This document shows, one piece after another, positions 9,164 to 18,459 of a DNA stretch of 64,000 nt. The notes below the pieces were generated by a model. The model made no database searches, was not told where the DNA came from, and saw only the letters and a program-made list of their open reading frames with translations. The DNA lies in contig NZ_RQFA01000033.1 of the NCBI RefSeq assembly GCF_004770155.1, positions 4,581 to 68,580 of the forward strand. The letters are read 5' to 3'. Source of the DNA: Leptospira gomenensis (GTDB lineage: Bacteria > Spirochaetota > Leptospiria > Leptospirales > Leptospiraceae). The translations under genes were made by a program, and so were the position numbers. Every line of letters starts with the position of its first letter. The stretch's first letter is position 1.

Positions 9164-12100
9164 ATGGATTCGTTAATTAGAATATTATACAGAAGACATG
9201 TAACGACTTTTATGCTTTTTTTAGGGATCGGAATCTTCGGAGCGGTTGCGATTCCGAGACTTCCCGTATCCTTGATGCCGCCTTCCAATTCTCCGGCGAT
9301 CACCATTCTGACCAGATATCCCGGAATCTCTCCGAGTAAGATCGAGGAGATCATCACCAAACCGATCGAAGAACAGATATCGGGTGTAGGCGGAATCGAG
9401 GATATACTTTCCTCTTCGGAGGAGGGAGAATCCAGAATCAACGTCATATTCAAACCCGGAACAAAGATCGCATATCGTTCTTTGGAAGTGAGGTCGCGTA
9501 TCGATCTGATCCGGGGAAACTTTCCGCGAGAGGTGGAAGAACCCGCCATCCTCAGATACGATCCGACGAATCGCCCGATCTTTATCGTCAAACTCGAATC
9601 CGAAAAATACAAACTGAAGGAGCTACGCGAATTCGGAGAGAACAAGTATAAAAAAAGATTCGAACGAATCGACGGAGTCAGCGAAATCCACGTAGGAGGC
9701 GGATTCCAACGCGAAGTCAACATCGACATCGATAAGGGCAAACTTCTTCAAACCGGAGTCGGCTTGGAGGAAGTGCTTTCCAAAATCAGGACCGCAAACG
9801 TGGACGTTCCCGCCGGCAACCTGATGGTCGGAGACAATTATATCAACATACGGGTGATCGGAAAACTACTTCAGATCAACGAGATAGGAAAGGTTCCGAT
9901 CTCTGTGGGCAAATCGGAACAAGTCGTTTATCTTTCCGACATCGCAAAGGTTCAGGACGGCTTTCGAGAGAAGGAGGACATCGCGAGAGACGCCGGAAAG
10001 GAAGTCGTGTCGGTTTACGTTCAAAAGGCGGGCGACGCAAATTCTCTCGCGCTTTGCGAGGACCTAAGAAAGGAACTCGACCTGATCAACATAGACGGCA
10101 TCAAACAGAGCGTAAACTACGACCAATCGCAAACCATCAAAACCGCAATCGCAAAAGTCGTGGACTCGGCGGTTTCGGGCGGAATCATCGCGGTCATCGT
10201 ATTGTTCCTGTTTCTGCGGAATTTATACGCGACCTTGCTCGTTTCCATATCCATACCTCTTTCGATCATTTCCACATTCGGTCTGATGTATTTTTTCAAC
10301 GTAGGAATCAACGTTATCTCCCTTTGCGGACTTGCTCTGGGCGTGGGAATGCTCGTGGATTGTTCCGTGGTCGTAATCGATAGGATTTTTTTTCTTCACG
10401 GAAAGGACGGCTTCAAACAGGAAGGGATATTGGAAGCCGCTTCCAGTTTATCCAAGGAATTGTTCGCGTCAGTATTAACCAGCATCGCGGTTTTTTTTCC
10501 AATATTTTTCAGCTCGCGGGAATTGAGGGATCTTTACGGAGGATTGGCGATCACAGTCTCCGCATCTCTCATCACTTCACTGATCGTGTCGCTCACCTTT
10601 CTTCCCACATTGGCTAAATTTATTCTGACCAAGGACCAAAGATTCGGAATTTTGGACCTACCCCGGTCCGCAAAACGCAGAATATACGCTTTCAAAGAAA
10701 AACTAGAATTCATAATATACGAAAAATTTAATTTACCTCGTTTCGAACTGGCGCAAGTGCTGGATCTCCTCCTAAGGAACTACAAAAAAACGATCCTCTA
10801 TTCCACGATCGTTATCGTGGTAAGCCTCGGATTTTCGTTTTTCCTAAAACAGGAATATATAGACCCGACGGATTCCAGCGAAATCAGCGCCTCTCTCGAG
10901 GTGGAAACCGGAACCCATTTGGATGCGACGGATGTAATCACGAAAAACGTGGAAAAGGTCATCGGCCAAAATCCCTACGTGGAAAAGGTCTCTTCGAAAG
11001 TGGAGAAGTGGCATTCTGATCTGATGATCAAACTCAAACCGGCGTCCGAACGCGGCGGAAAATCCACGAACGAAATAATAACCGAGTTAAAGGAACAAAC
11101 CGATCAGTTACAAAACGCTTTCGTTTTTTACACGGAGTCTGGCGCCGGCGAAGGTTCGAAAGAAATCGACATCGAGATAATCGGAGACGACGCGGAAACC
11201 ATTAAGTCACTGGCAAGGGAATGCGCCAAAGAAATCGGGGGAATTTCCGGTATACAACAGGTCGCTCTTCGTTTTAAGGAAGGAAAGGATCAGATTACGT
11301 TTTCGATTGATAAAATCAAGGCTTCCCAATCCGGATTGTTACCCAATCAAATCGCGAACTTTATGAAAACCGCATATACCGGTTCTATACCAACCAAATT
11401 CTACGACAAGGATAGGGAGATAGACATCCGCGTTCGTTTTTCAAGCGAGGATCGGGACGGGCCGGAATCCGTGTTCGGGGTATTTATCCCTTCTTCCAGA
11501 TCCGAAAAAGTCGCCAAAATACCGTTAGTCGAACTAAGTTCCGTCCGTAAGGAAAAAGCGGAATCGAGAATCTACAGAAAGAACAAAAGGAAAACCTACG
11601 GCCTAACCGCCAAACTGGGAGACATAGACACGGGCACCGCGGTGAGTAAAATTGAAGCCGCCTTAAAAAAGGTTTCTTTCCCCGAAAATTACCAGTATGA
11701 AGTCACCGGAAATTATAAAAAACTGAAGGAAAGTAGAATGGAGATGATATCCTTGATCGTACTTGCGTTCATCATCATCGTCTGCATTCTGTCTTCTCTG
11801 TTCGAGTCGTTCCTGATTCCTTTTTTGATCATCCTAACGATCCCCTTTTCCGCGGCGGGAGTGATACTCACTTTATTCGTCTTCAGAATGTCCTTAAACA
11901 TTTCCGTATATATAGGATTCGTAATGTTGGCCGGAATAACGGTAAACAACTCGATCCTAATCGCGGAGACGTTTCTGGAAAAATTCAAATCGAACATTCG
12001 ATACAAGGATTTGGACGAGCTTTTATCGACCGGAATCCAAGAACGAATCCGACCGATCTTAATCACGACGATCACCACGGTGCTGGGTTTATTCCCGTCC

Positions 12101-12283
12101 GTATTGGATTCGGGAGAAGGGAGTCAACTCTGGAGGCCTCTGGCGGTAACGGTAGTGTCCGGTTTGTCCATTTCGACCGTTTTAACGATTTTCCTGTTTC
12201 CCGCATTTTTTAAGATCGTAGTTCCTTATCTGTTCGACGAATACGAAAGTGTTCCTCTTGCGGAAAAAAAGAAGAAACGATGA
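9164..12283 (+). CDS. RND-family efflux transporter, inner-membrane subunit 2
   Basis: 1039 residues, ATG start 6 bases after the first RND gene. It has the same two-half RND architecture: IPRLPVSLMPPSNSP then IEEIITKPIEEQI at the N-terminus, a TM4 motif GVGMLVDCSVVV (Asp399 followed by Cys), and a TM10 motif ITVNNSILIAE. The sequence is clearly different from subunit 1, so this is not a recent duplication. Tandem, non-identical RND genes suggest a heteromeric pump, as known for MdtB-MdtC, but could also be two separate homotrimers. The C-terminus is basic (EKKKKR). Neither gene is beside a membrane-fusion protein gene. Confidence 0.9.
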   Translation: MDSLIRILYRRHVTTFMLFLGIGIFGAVAIPRLPVSLMPPSNSPAITILTRYPGISPSKIEEIITKPIEEQISGVGGIEDILSSSEEGESRINVIFKPGTKIAYRSLEVRSRIDLIRGNFPREVEEPAILRYDPTNRPIFIVKLESEKYKLKELREFGENKYKKRFERIDGVSEIHVGGGFQREVNIDIDKGKLLQTGVGLEEVLSKIRTANVDVPAGNLMVGDNYINIRVIGKLLQINEIGKVPISVGKSEQVVYLSDIAKVQDGFREKEDIARDAGKEVVSVYVQKAGDANSLALCEDLRKELDLINIDGIKQSVNYDQSQTIKTAIAKVVDSAVSGGIIAVIVLFLFLRNLYATLLVSISIPLSIISTFGLMYFFNVGINVISLCGLALGVGMLVDCSVVVIDRIFFLHGKDGFKQEGILEAASSLSKELFASVLTSIAVFFPIFFSSRELRDLYGGLAITVSASLITSLIVSLTFLPTLAKFILTKDQRFGILDLPRSAKRRIYAFKEKLEFIIYEKFNLPRFELAQVLDLLLRNYKKTILYSTIVIVVSLGFSFFLKQEYIDPTDSSEISASLEVETGTHLDATDVITKNVEKVIGQNPYVEKVSSKVEKWHSDLMIKLKPASERGGKSTNEIITELKEQTDQLQNAFVFYTESGAGEGSKEIDIEIIGDDAETIKSLARECAKEIGGISGIQQVALRFKEGKDQITFSIDKIKASQSGLLPNQIANFMKTAYTGSIPTKFYDKDREIDIRVRFSSEDRDGPESVFGVFIPSSRSEKVAKIPLVELSSVRKEKAESRIYRKNKRKTYGLTAKLGDIDTGTAVSKIEAALKKVSFPENYQYEVTGNYKKLKESRMEMISLIVLAFIIIVCILSSLFESFLIPFLIILTIPFSAAGVILTLFVFRMSLNISVYIGFVMLAGITVNNSILIAETFLEKFKSNIRYKDLDELLSTGIQERIRPILITTITTVLGLFPSVLDSGEGSQLWRPLAVTVVSGLSISTVLTIFLFPAFFKIVVPYLFDEYESVPLAEKKKKR

Positions 12284-12319
12284 GCGATATCCGATTTTAA
12301 CGTAACGAAGGCCAAAAAG

Positions 12320-12703
12320 ATGGAAAACACCAGCGAGAACGAATGTTTTGAACCGGAGTATTTAAAGGAATTATTATATTCTGGAAACAAAATACCGATT
12401 TATCTCAAAAAACATTTCAAGGACTGCGGAATCTGCCAGGGCAACCTGTTGAACTTCCACTCCGACACTCCGATCCCGAAACGCGCATTCGGAAAGGATT
12501 TCGAAAAAACCGTCTCTTCCTGGAAGAACGAACTTCCCGAGGATTCCGAAAACGAACAGGATATTTTCCGCAACGCCTCCTCCGTCTACGATACGGCCTT
12601 ATTCAAATTCGTTTATCGACATAGGCTTTGGATTTACATACTCGGATACGTTTCGGTCATCGTCGCCTTCTCCTATTTCTGGTTTATTCTCATCTCCCGA
12701 TAG
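12320..12703 (+). CDS. Small membrane protein with an anti-sigma-type zinc-finger motif
   Basis: 127 residues. Near residue 36 it carries HFKDCGIC, an H-x3-C-x2-C arrangement as in zf-HC2/ZAS anti-sigma factors. An acidic linker follows, then one transmembrane helix close to the C-terminus (WIYILGYVSVIVAFSYFWFIL) ending ISR. A cytoplasmic zinc-binding head with a membrane anchor fits an anti-sigma or related sensor. No sigma factor gene is next to it and the periplasmic tail would be only a few residues, so the role is uncertain. It follows the second RND gene by 36 bases and is probably in the same transcript. Confidence 0.6.
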   Translation: MENTSENECFEPEYLKELLYSGNKIPIYLKKHFKDCGICQGNLLNFHSDTPIPKRAFGKDFEKTVSSWKNELPEDSENEQDIFRNASSVYDTALFKFVYRHRLWIYILGYVSVIVAFSYFWFILISR

Positions 12704-12789
12704 GGAAAATTAGAAATAAATTATAAATCGGTTTTATACGACGCGAAATAAATCTTGAAAACGTAAGAATCCCGATTCTCCTTTTCGGA

Positions 12790-13854
12790 ATGCAGTGGAA
12801 AATTCTTTCGTTATTTACCGTTTGTTTCGTCTTTACCGCGTTAAACGCCGGAGAAAAAAAGTCCCCTAGATACGTAGTCACGATAGAAGGCAAGTTGAAC
12901 GTCCGGGAAAAACCTAAGGACGGAAAGATCCTATTCCAATTGGAAAAAGGGGAAATCGTTTCGATCAACGAAGACGCCCAGTCCGAGGAATGGCTTGCGA
13001 TTACGACCCGCACCGGAGCAAAAGGATACGCCGCCGCGGAATTCCTAAGCAAAAAACCTCCCGCAGATCTCGATAACGCGATCCTATTCGGATCCGTTTA
13101 TACGAGCACGGAAGGATCCTGGTTTAGATCGCTCGCAGTTCGGATTAAAAACGAATGGCTTTCGGCTAACGATCATTCAGCGGAAGCGTATTATTTGGAA
13201 AAACTGAAGACGCAAAACAGACAAAAGGCGACCGTTTACCAAAGCACCAACGTCGTCGGCGAGTTCGACCCGGAGAAAAAGGAAACGACCGGTTGTCAGG
13301 AAGTCCGAGTTCTAAAGGGTTCGCTTTTCGCCTTCGGAAAAATAAACACGCTGGAAACCTCCACGTTCGGAATCTTCGGATCCAAAATCGAAGGTAAAGT
13401 CCGATCCGAACGTTATACGCCATCGGAAAAAACGGCCAAACAATTGGATGAATCGATTACCGCCGTATTCAGAAAAAAACATCCGAAACAGGCGGAGCTG
13501 AAATTTTTAAAACGGGGCGAACTATACAAAATCTTATCTCCCGATAAGGAATACGTTTTCGTCCGTTATGCGATTAAAGTGGAAGTTGAGGAAAAGTCGT
13601 ATTACGCGGCGTTGTACGAATTAAACGGAGACGTTCTCGGAAAAAGAATATTCGAAAAGTTTGATACTCTAATTGGAGAACAAACATTCTACGGAGGTCA
13701 ATATCATTTCCTAGACGCGTTCGATTTGGACGAAAACGGAACACCGATCCTGATCATCCACCACAACGGATACGACGGTTTTATCGACGAATTCATGCGG
13801 CTTAAAAACGGAAAGCTACAATCGATGTTTCTCACAGGAGGAGACGCTTGTTGA
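12790..13854 (+). CDS. Exported protein with an N-terminal SH3-type domain
   Basis: 354 residues. A signal peptide ends at about ALNAG. Residues 28 to 85 form a bacterial SH3 domain (GKLNVREKPKDGKILFQLEKG, then WLAITTRTGAKGYAAAEFL), a module that usually binds peptidoglycan or peptides. The rest (90 to 354) has no family I recognise; it is beta-rich and ends in a Asp/Asn-rich stretch (AFDLDENGTPILIIHHNGYDG). No hydrolase motif is evident. The gene is separated from the previous one by 86 bases and is followed by a good intrinsic terminator, so it closes the cluster. Confidence 0.75.
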   Translation: MQWKILSLFTVCFVFTALNAGEKKSPRYVVTIEGKLNVREKPKDGKILFQLEKGEIVSINEDAQSEEWLAITTRTGAKGYAAAEFLSKKPPADLDNAILFGSVYTSTEGSWFRSLAVRIKNEWLSANDHSAEAYYLEKLKTQNRQKATVYQSTNVVGEFDPEKKETTGCQEVRVLKGSLFAFGKINTLETSTFGIFGSKIEGKVRSERYTPSEKTAKQLDESITAVFRKKHPKQAELKFLKRGELYKILSPDKEYVFVRYAIKVEVEEKSYYAALYELNGDVLGKRIFEKFDTLIGEQTFYGGQYHFLDAFDLDENGTPILIIHHNGYDGFIDEFMRLKNGKLQSMFLTGGDAC

Positions 13855-13943
13855 AATCTCCTTCGGATCGGTCTGCGTTCTGCGATTAGAGGTTTGAAAC
13901 CGATTCCGAAAGAAGGCGGATCGGATCACGACCGCATCCCTGT

Positions 13944-13978
13944 TCCGGGTATCGTTTCGTATACCCGGAGGAATTTTT
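13944..13978 (+). terminator. Intrinsic terminator after the SH3-protein gene
   Basis: A 9-bp perfect stem (TCCGGGTAT at 13944..13952 with ATACCCGGA at 13961..13969) closes an 8-base loop and is followed 4 bases later by TTTTT. It lies about 90 bases after the stop codon of the plus-strand gene. The opposite side has no T-run, so it should work for the plus strand only. Confidence 0.65.
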
Positions 13979-14000
13979 AGAGCCGGGTTTACGGAACGAT

Positions 14001-15062
14001 TCACACCAAACCCGAAGAAAGCAACTGCTCGATGTGTTCGTAGAACGTATCTTCCGGATTTCGATACGACAATCCCAAATCCTTTTTGCTATAGGAGTTA
14101 TCAAGTCGGAACGAAACTCCCACGTTATGCGAAATATATTCCCAAGAAAGACCGAAAAATGGCCCGATCAGATACGTTAGAAATTTCGGAAGAGAACTCT
14201 TCGGAACCGGGAATCGTTTTCCGTATTTCTTCCGGATCGTTTCGGCGACGTCCAAAAACTTCATCGTTTGCGAGGAAACGATATGTCTCCCCTTCGCTTT
14301 CGGAGTAAACCCGGCGAGAATGTGCGCACGCGCGACGTCGCGGACGTCCACGAAACCGATCGTCATATCGGGAACACCCGGAGCGAACTTTCCGTTGATC
14401 ATGGATCGCATAAAATTCACGCTCGTACCGTCCGCCCTTTCCGATAAGGAAGGCCCCATCACGAAAGAAGGATTGATCGTCAATAAATCCCAGCGGGTCT
14501 GAGCCTCCGCGATTTTCCACGCTTCCCGTTCCGCGAGAGTTTTGGAATACGGATACGGCTGATGTTTTAAGCTGCTCGTAGTGTTCCAATGTTCTTCCGT
14601 AAACGTTCGATTCGGAACCGCATCGGCATCCGCGTTATCTCCCATTACCGCGGCGACGCTCGAAGTTAAAACCACACGTTTGACGGAAGGACTTTGATTC
14701 ACGGAATTCAAAACGTTTCTCGTACCTTGTAACGCGGGATCGACCAATTCCTTCTGCGGATTTTTAATCCCGTCGATGAAAAACGGAGACGCCGTATGAA
14801 TGACGAGTTCCACGCCGCCGTTTCGATTCATCGCATCAGAAAACGAACCTTCCTTCAGTAGATCCGCCTCGAAAAACTCCAGTTTTCCCGGAAAACGTTC
14901 CGCCAATTTCAAAAGATGTCCTAGTTTGGACGCGTCGGATTTGTCTCGAACCGTGGTTCTCACGGAGACGCCGTCCTCCAAAAGATAATTCACAACCCAG
15001 GAGGCGATATAACCGGCTCCTCCTGTGACGAGAACCGGCCTGGAACGATCGATTTCCTTCAT
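14001..15062 (-). CDS. NAD(P)-dependent epimerase/reductase (dihydroflavonol-4-reductase-like)
   Basis: 353 residues of the extended short-chain dehydrogenase/reductase family. The N-terminus has the nucleotide-binding [13 protein letters not shown] motif (residues 10 to 22). The catalytic pair is in YPYSKTLAE (YxxxK, about residue 170), and a Ser just before it lies in [10 protein letters not shown]. The overall pattern ([18 protein letters not shown]) matches the DFR/aldehyde-reductase branch, which reduces carbonyl groups on varied small molecules; the substrate here cannot be told. The ATG at 15062 has no strong ribosome binding site nearby. It follows the MBL-fold gene on the same strand after 39 bases, so the two may be co-transcribed. 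Confidence 0.85.
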   Translation of the reverse strand: MKEIDRSRPVLVTGGAGYIASWVVNYLLEDGVSVRTTVRDKSDASKLGHLLKLAERFPGKLEFFEADLLKEGSFSDAMNRNGGVELVIHTASPFFIDGIKNPQKELVDPALQGTRNVLNSVNQSPSVKRVVLTSSVAAVMGDNADADAVPNRTFTEEHWNTTSSLKHQPYPYSKTLAEREAWKIAEAQTRWDLLTINPSFVMGPSLSERADGTSVNFMRSMINGKFAPGVPDMTIGFVDVRDVARAHILAGFTPKAKGRHIVSSQTMKFLDVAETIRKKYGKRFPVPKSSLPKFLTYLIGPFFGLSWEYISHNVGVSFRLDNSYSKKDLGLSYRNPEDTFYEHIEQLLSSGLV

Positions 15063-15101
15063 ATTTTTCTCTATTAGTAAATTAAAAAATTCTAAATTTT
15101 A

Positions 15102-16043
15102 TTATTTTGATATACTTTGATGACCCGGATGAATCCCGATCGTTTTGAACCTACCCGCCAGATTTTTCAGAAAATCGAGGGACCGCTGGTTCCTTTCCTG
15201 GTCTTCCGTAAAATCGCCGGGACTAACCCCGTTTTCCCATCCCCAACTCGTATGACAAGTATCTCCTACTACCAGTTGTGTGCCGGAATTCGTCCTGACT
15301 AAAAACGCGAGACTTCCTCTCGTATGACCTTCCACGTGAAAGACGAGAAGCGATTCGTCTCCGAAAAAATCCAAGGCCGGCGGAAAACCGGAATCGGTCG
15401 AGGCGGATTCGGAAAACGTCAACTCGGATAAATTAGGATTTTCCCCCAGAACGGCATCGGTCGTACCTTGAACGAAAAGATTGAGGAATCGTTTACCGGT
15501 CGATTCCTTCGGTCCGATGAAAAGTGTGGTCCCAGCAGGAAAATCCGCGGTTCCCAAAACATGATCCAAGTGCATGTGTGTCAAAAAAATTCCTTCCACT
15601 TTTTTGGAATCCTTCTTCAACCATTCTTCGGCGGTAAGTTGAATTTTAAGAGCCGACGTATTCATAGCGGAAGCCACGATCGAAGAGATGGGCCATTCTT
15701 TCGGATCCTTACGGAAAACTTTCGAAATCCCCGTGTCGATCAGATATCTGCCGAACTTAGGATGATCGATCACGTAGAAATAAATCTGAATCGCTTCCGG
15801 ACCTGGTTGAAGACCGACTGCTTTCGGATCCTTTAAGTTGATCAACCCTCCCCGCTCCGTAGCCCAATCCGCCGCTACGAACTTTTGAAACGTAATCGTA
15901 CCTTTCGCCTCGGGTTTTAAGTTCTGCGGAGCGAACGGTTTTCCTAGTTGAACGGATCGTGTGTTATGCGAAGTTACCGCACACGAAACAAGTATCGAAG
16001 AACATAAGAGAAAACGGAAGAAGGGCGATAGGATTTTTTTCAT
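15102..16043 (-). CDS. Metallo-beta-lactamase-fold lipoprotein
   Basis: 313 residues. A signal peptide ends in ILVSCAV, a lipobox, so the enzyme probably faces the periplasm. The metal-binding signature is intact: THMHLDH (HxHxDH), [15 protein letters not shown] (bridging Asp) and IHPGHQS. The order and spacing fit hydrolases of the MBL superfamily related to N-acyl-homoserine lactonases and glyoxalase II, with [10 protein letters not shown] preceding the metal site. The substrate is not known; the lactonase similarity is a family resemblance, not proof. It is divergent from the NTF2-like gene at 16282. Confidence 0.85.
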   Translation of the reverse strand: MKKILSPFFRFLLCSSILVSCAVTSHNTRSVQLGKPFAPQNLKPEAKGTITFQKFVAADWATERGGLINLKDPKAVGLQPGPEAIQIYFYVIDHPKFGRYLIDTGISKVFRKDPKEWPISSIVASAMNTSALKIQLTAEEWLKKDSKKVEGIFLTHMHLDHVLGTADFPAGTTLFIGPKESTGKRFLNLFVQGTTDAVLGENPNLSELTFSESASTDSGFPPALDFFGDESLLVFHVEGHTRGSLAFLVRTNSGTQLVVGDTCHTSWGWENGVSPGDFTEDQERNQRSLDFLKNLAGRFKTIGIHPGHQSISK

Positions 16044-16281
16044 AACCGAAGAATAAGGAAAGGATGCGATTCAGCAAGGTCATTTTGAAATCGTATCCGA
16101 AAAACAAAGATAAGAAATAAACACTCGATCTTTTATTCGGGAACCGGAATCCTACGTCGATGTTCGGCAAACGTGTCACAGCGTGAAAAGAAATTTACAA
16201 AAAGACGCGCATGTCGTTCCTTAACGGAAATCAAAAAAACGAATCCACAACGGAAACGTATATCGCAAGTGAGGAGAATCT

Positions 16282-16752
16282 ATGAAATCAGCCGAACAAG
16301 TTGCCCGGGAATTTTACGAAGCATTCCAAAAAAAAGACGCCGCGACGATGGGCGCCCTTTATTCCGATACGGCGACGTTCAGCGATCCGGTATTTACCGG
16401 CTTAAACGCGACCGAAACGAGGGGAATGTGGAACATGCTCGTTTCCAGAGGCAAGGATCTTGAATTGAGGTTCGGAGAAATCAAATCGGAAGGCGACGTC
16501 GCACGGGTAACCTGGGAAGCATTTTATACGTTTTCAAAAACCGGGAACAAAGTGCATAACGTGATCCGCGCGGAATTGGTTTGCAAGGACGGTAAAATCG
16601 TAAAACACACGGATCGATTCGGTTTTTATCGCTGGTCCAGACAGGCTCTGGGAATTTCCGGACTTCTCTTCGGCTTTCTTCCGTTCATAAAAAACAAGGT
16701 AAAAGCCGAAGCGAAAAAAGGTCTGGAGTTGTTTATGAGAAGACAGAGATAA
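16282..16752 (+). CDS. NTF2-like / SnoaL-type protein
   Basis: 156 residues with a clear AGTGAGGAG ribosome binding site before the ATG. Residues 1 to 110 have the SnoaL/NTF2-like pattern: an N-terminal helix [20 protein letters not shown], the [10 protein letters not shown] strand, then paired strands [12 protein letters not shown] and [14 protein letters not shown]. The fold makes a cone with a pocket and is used by isomerases, cyclases and many non-enzymatic proteins. The tail (residues 120 to 156) is basic and amphipathic. It ends only 2 bases from the end of the convergent catalase-fold gene, leaving no room for a separate terminator. Confidence 0.8.
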   Translation: MKSAEQVAREFYEAFQKKDAATMGALYSDTATFSDPVFTGLNATETRGMWNMLVSRGKDLELRFGEIKSEGDVARVTWEAFYTFSKTGNKVHNVIRAELVCKDGKIVKHTDRFGFYRWSRQALGISGLLFGFLPFIKNKVKAEAKKGLELFMRRQR

Positions 16753-16754
16753 AC

Positions 16755-17876
16755 TCACTCCGAAGGTTCGGCCGCCTTAACGTCGTTTTGCGATCTTCTA
16801 TATTTGGCAATCGTCTCGTAGGCCGATTTTCGCACCCGATTGATTCCTCCCAAGGGACGATGTTCCGAAAGGGAATGCCAAGGATTAAACGACATGATTT
16901 CGCAGGCCCGGTCCTGTTCCGAAACGGCGAACTCCTGTTTAGGAATTTCGATCTTCGCCACCGTTCGAAACGGAGAATCGGCCTCGTTCCAAGCAACGGC
17001 CGGATCTTCCACGGGCATCGAAATCGGATCCGTTTGTTTTTGAATCATGAATTCGAAACAGGCGGATCTTTCTTTGAGATGATCGATCATCGTCCGTCTT
17101 AGATAATCGTCCGCGGGGTTTTCGGGAAGTTTCGTTACCGGCTCCGCGCAGGGTTTTGCGGAATATTTTACCGCGAGCGATTCCTTACCCAACCGATACG
17201 GAGTCGTACTCCAATAACGGATTTCCAAAACGTCCGGAATTTTTTTTCTTCGGATCGAGATCGATTCGCGGAGCGCGGTCAACTTCCAATTCCAGGGAAG
17301 TCCTCCGAAAAAATAAGACATCGGCTTTTTAGCGAACGCGGCTCGGAACAAGGCCAAATATTCCGCGGGATCGCCCGCGGGAAGAACGGGATGATTGATC
17401 AAAAGAAAGTCCTGCGTTCTTTTTTCGTCGGAAGCGAGTTTCGGGCCTTCCACTCCCATCAGTTTGATTCCCATTCCGCGAATATCCCCTTCGTGATCCG
17501 GTTTTTTCGTTATCGAGCCGTTCGAAAAACGGATCCACACCGGAAACGATTTAGAAGAATTGAATATTCCAAATTTAAATTCCTCGGGAACCGAATCCGA
17601 AACCGTGAACGTTCCTTTGACGCATCCGTGCGCGAAGGGATGAGCGTCCCGTTTCGCTTCGGAGCCTGCCGGATATTTTTCCTTAAGCGAGGAAATCAAA
17701 AGATCCAGGGTCTCGCGAACCGTCTTTTCTTCTTCGGGAAACTGAAATTCCGCGCCCAATTTTGTGTCTTTAGGAATGACAACCCTAGGCCCTTGTCCGA
17801 CCCAAAACAAAACACCGAGTAAAAATAAAATTCCAATCGTTATGTATCCGATCTTTTTCAACATCATCCGCTCCAA
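16755..17876 (-). CDS. Membrane-anchored catalase-fold haem protein
   Basis: 373 residues; starts at 17876, 17867 or 17864 are possible (MERMMLKK). One N-terminal hydrophobic helix (about residues 9 to 26) acts as a signal anchor. The rest follows the small catalase-related pattern: AHPFAHGCVKGTFTV holds the distal His region, WIRFSNGS and DIRGMGIKLMG follow as in catalases, DFLLINHPV comes next, and the C-terminus has FNPWHSLSEHRPLGGINR then RKSAYETIAKYR, where catalases carry the proximal Tyr. It is shorter than true catalases (about 480 or more), so a peroxidase or haem-dependent oxidase role is as likely as peroxide dismutation. Location would be periplasmic. Confidence 0.8.
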   Translation of the reverse strand: MERMMLKKIGYITIGILFLLGVLFWVGQGPRVVIPKDTKLGAEFQFPEEEKTVRETLDLLISSLKEKYPAGSEAKRDAHPFAHGCVKGTFTVSDSVPEEFKFGIFNSSKSFPVWIRFSNGSITKKPDHEGDIRGMGIKLMGVEGPKLASDEKRTQDFLLINHPVLPAGDPAEYLALFRAAFAKKPMSYFFGGLPWNWKLTALRESISIRRKKIPDVLEIRYWSTTPYRLGKESLAVKYSAKPCAEPVTKLPENPADDYLRRTMIDHLKERSACFEFMIQKQTDPISMPVEDPAVAWNEADSPFRTVAKIEIPKQEFAVSEQDRACEIMSFNPWHSLSEHRPLGGINRVRKSAYETIAKYRRSQNDVKAAEPSE

Positions 17877-18107
17877 TCGATTCTAAAGGATGAAGGGAGA
17901 GAATCACGGATTCCGCAAAAATTCCTCTCTTTTATTTCCTTAAGAGAATGAAAATCGAATCGAAAAGAACGGCGCCGGAAAGTCGTTCGCAAACAGGCGA
18001 CATAGGATACGTCCGAAATCGTAAAAAAACGCCGTAAAATCCCGTCCCGGCTATTTTTTTGGTTGAAAAACCGAAATCAAAAAGCCACAGAAGTAACCGG
18101 GACTCAC

Positions 18108-18446
18108 ATGGAAATAACCGTACAAGACGATATTCACATCATCAAAATTGCAGGATCGATTCTCCAATCCGATAGCGAAGAATTGGATAGAAATTTGAGC
18201 GAACACAACTTTGATCCGTCCCCCAAGATCATCATCGATCTTACGGAAGTGAATCATATCTGTTCCACTGCGTTAGGCATCATTGTCTCCTATAAAAAGA
18301 AATTCAAAAGTGCGGAAGGCGACATCATCATCGTCGTAAACGACGAGGATCTGCTCCAATTGTTCGAAATCACGATGTTGGACAAGGTCTTTAAGGTGGT
18401 TCCCAATATCGAAGACGCTTTCGACGAATTCAAACTAAGTCGCTAA
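18108..18446 (+). CDS. STAS-domain anti-anti-sigma-factor-like protein
   Basis: 112 residues from the ATG at 18108. A TTG 45 bases upstream would add 15 residues not typical of STAS proteins. The single STAS domain runs throughout: MEITVQDDIHIIKIAG, IIIDLTEVNHICSTALGII with the usual phosphorylatable Ser in the CSTALG loop, then IIVVNDEDLLQLFEI. In the partner-switching scheme such proteins are phosphorylated by an anti-sigma kinase and dephosphorylated by a PP2C phosphatase. Neither partner is in this window. The gene lies 13 bases before rdgB on the same strand, so the two may share a transcript. A second STAS protein is at 62766..63101. Confidence 0.85.
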   Translation: MEITVQDDIHIIKIAGSILQSDSEELDRNLSEHNFDPSPKIIIDLTEVNHICSTALGIIVSYKKKFKSAEGDIIIVVNDEDLLQLFEITMLDKVFKVVPNIEDAFDEFKLSR

Positions 18447-18459
18447 CACCCCTTCTTCG

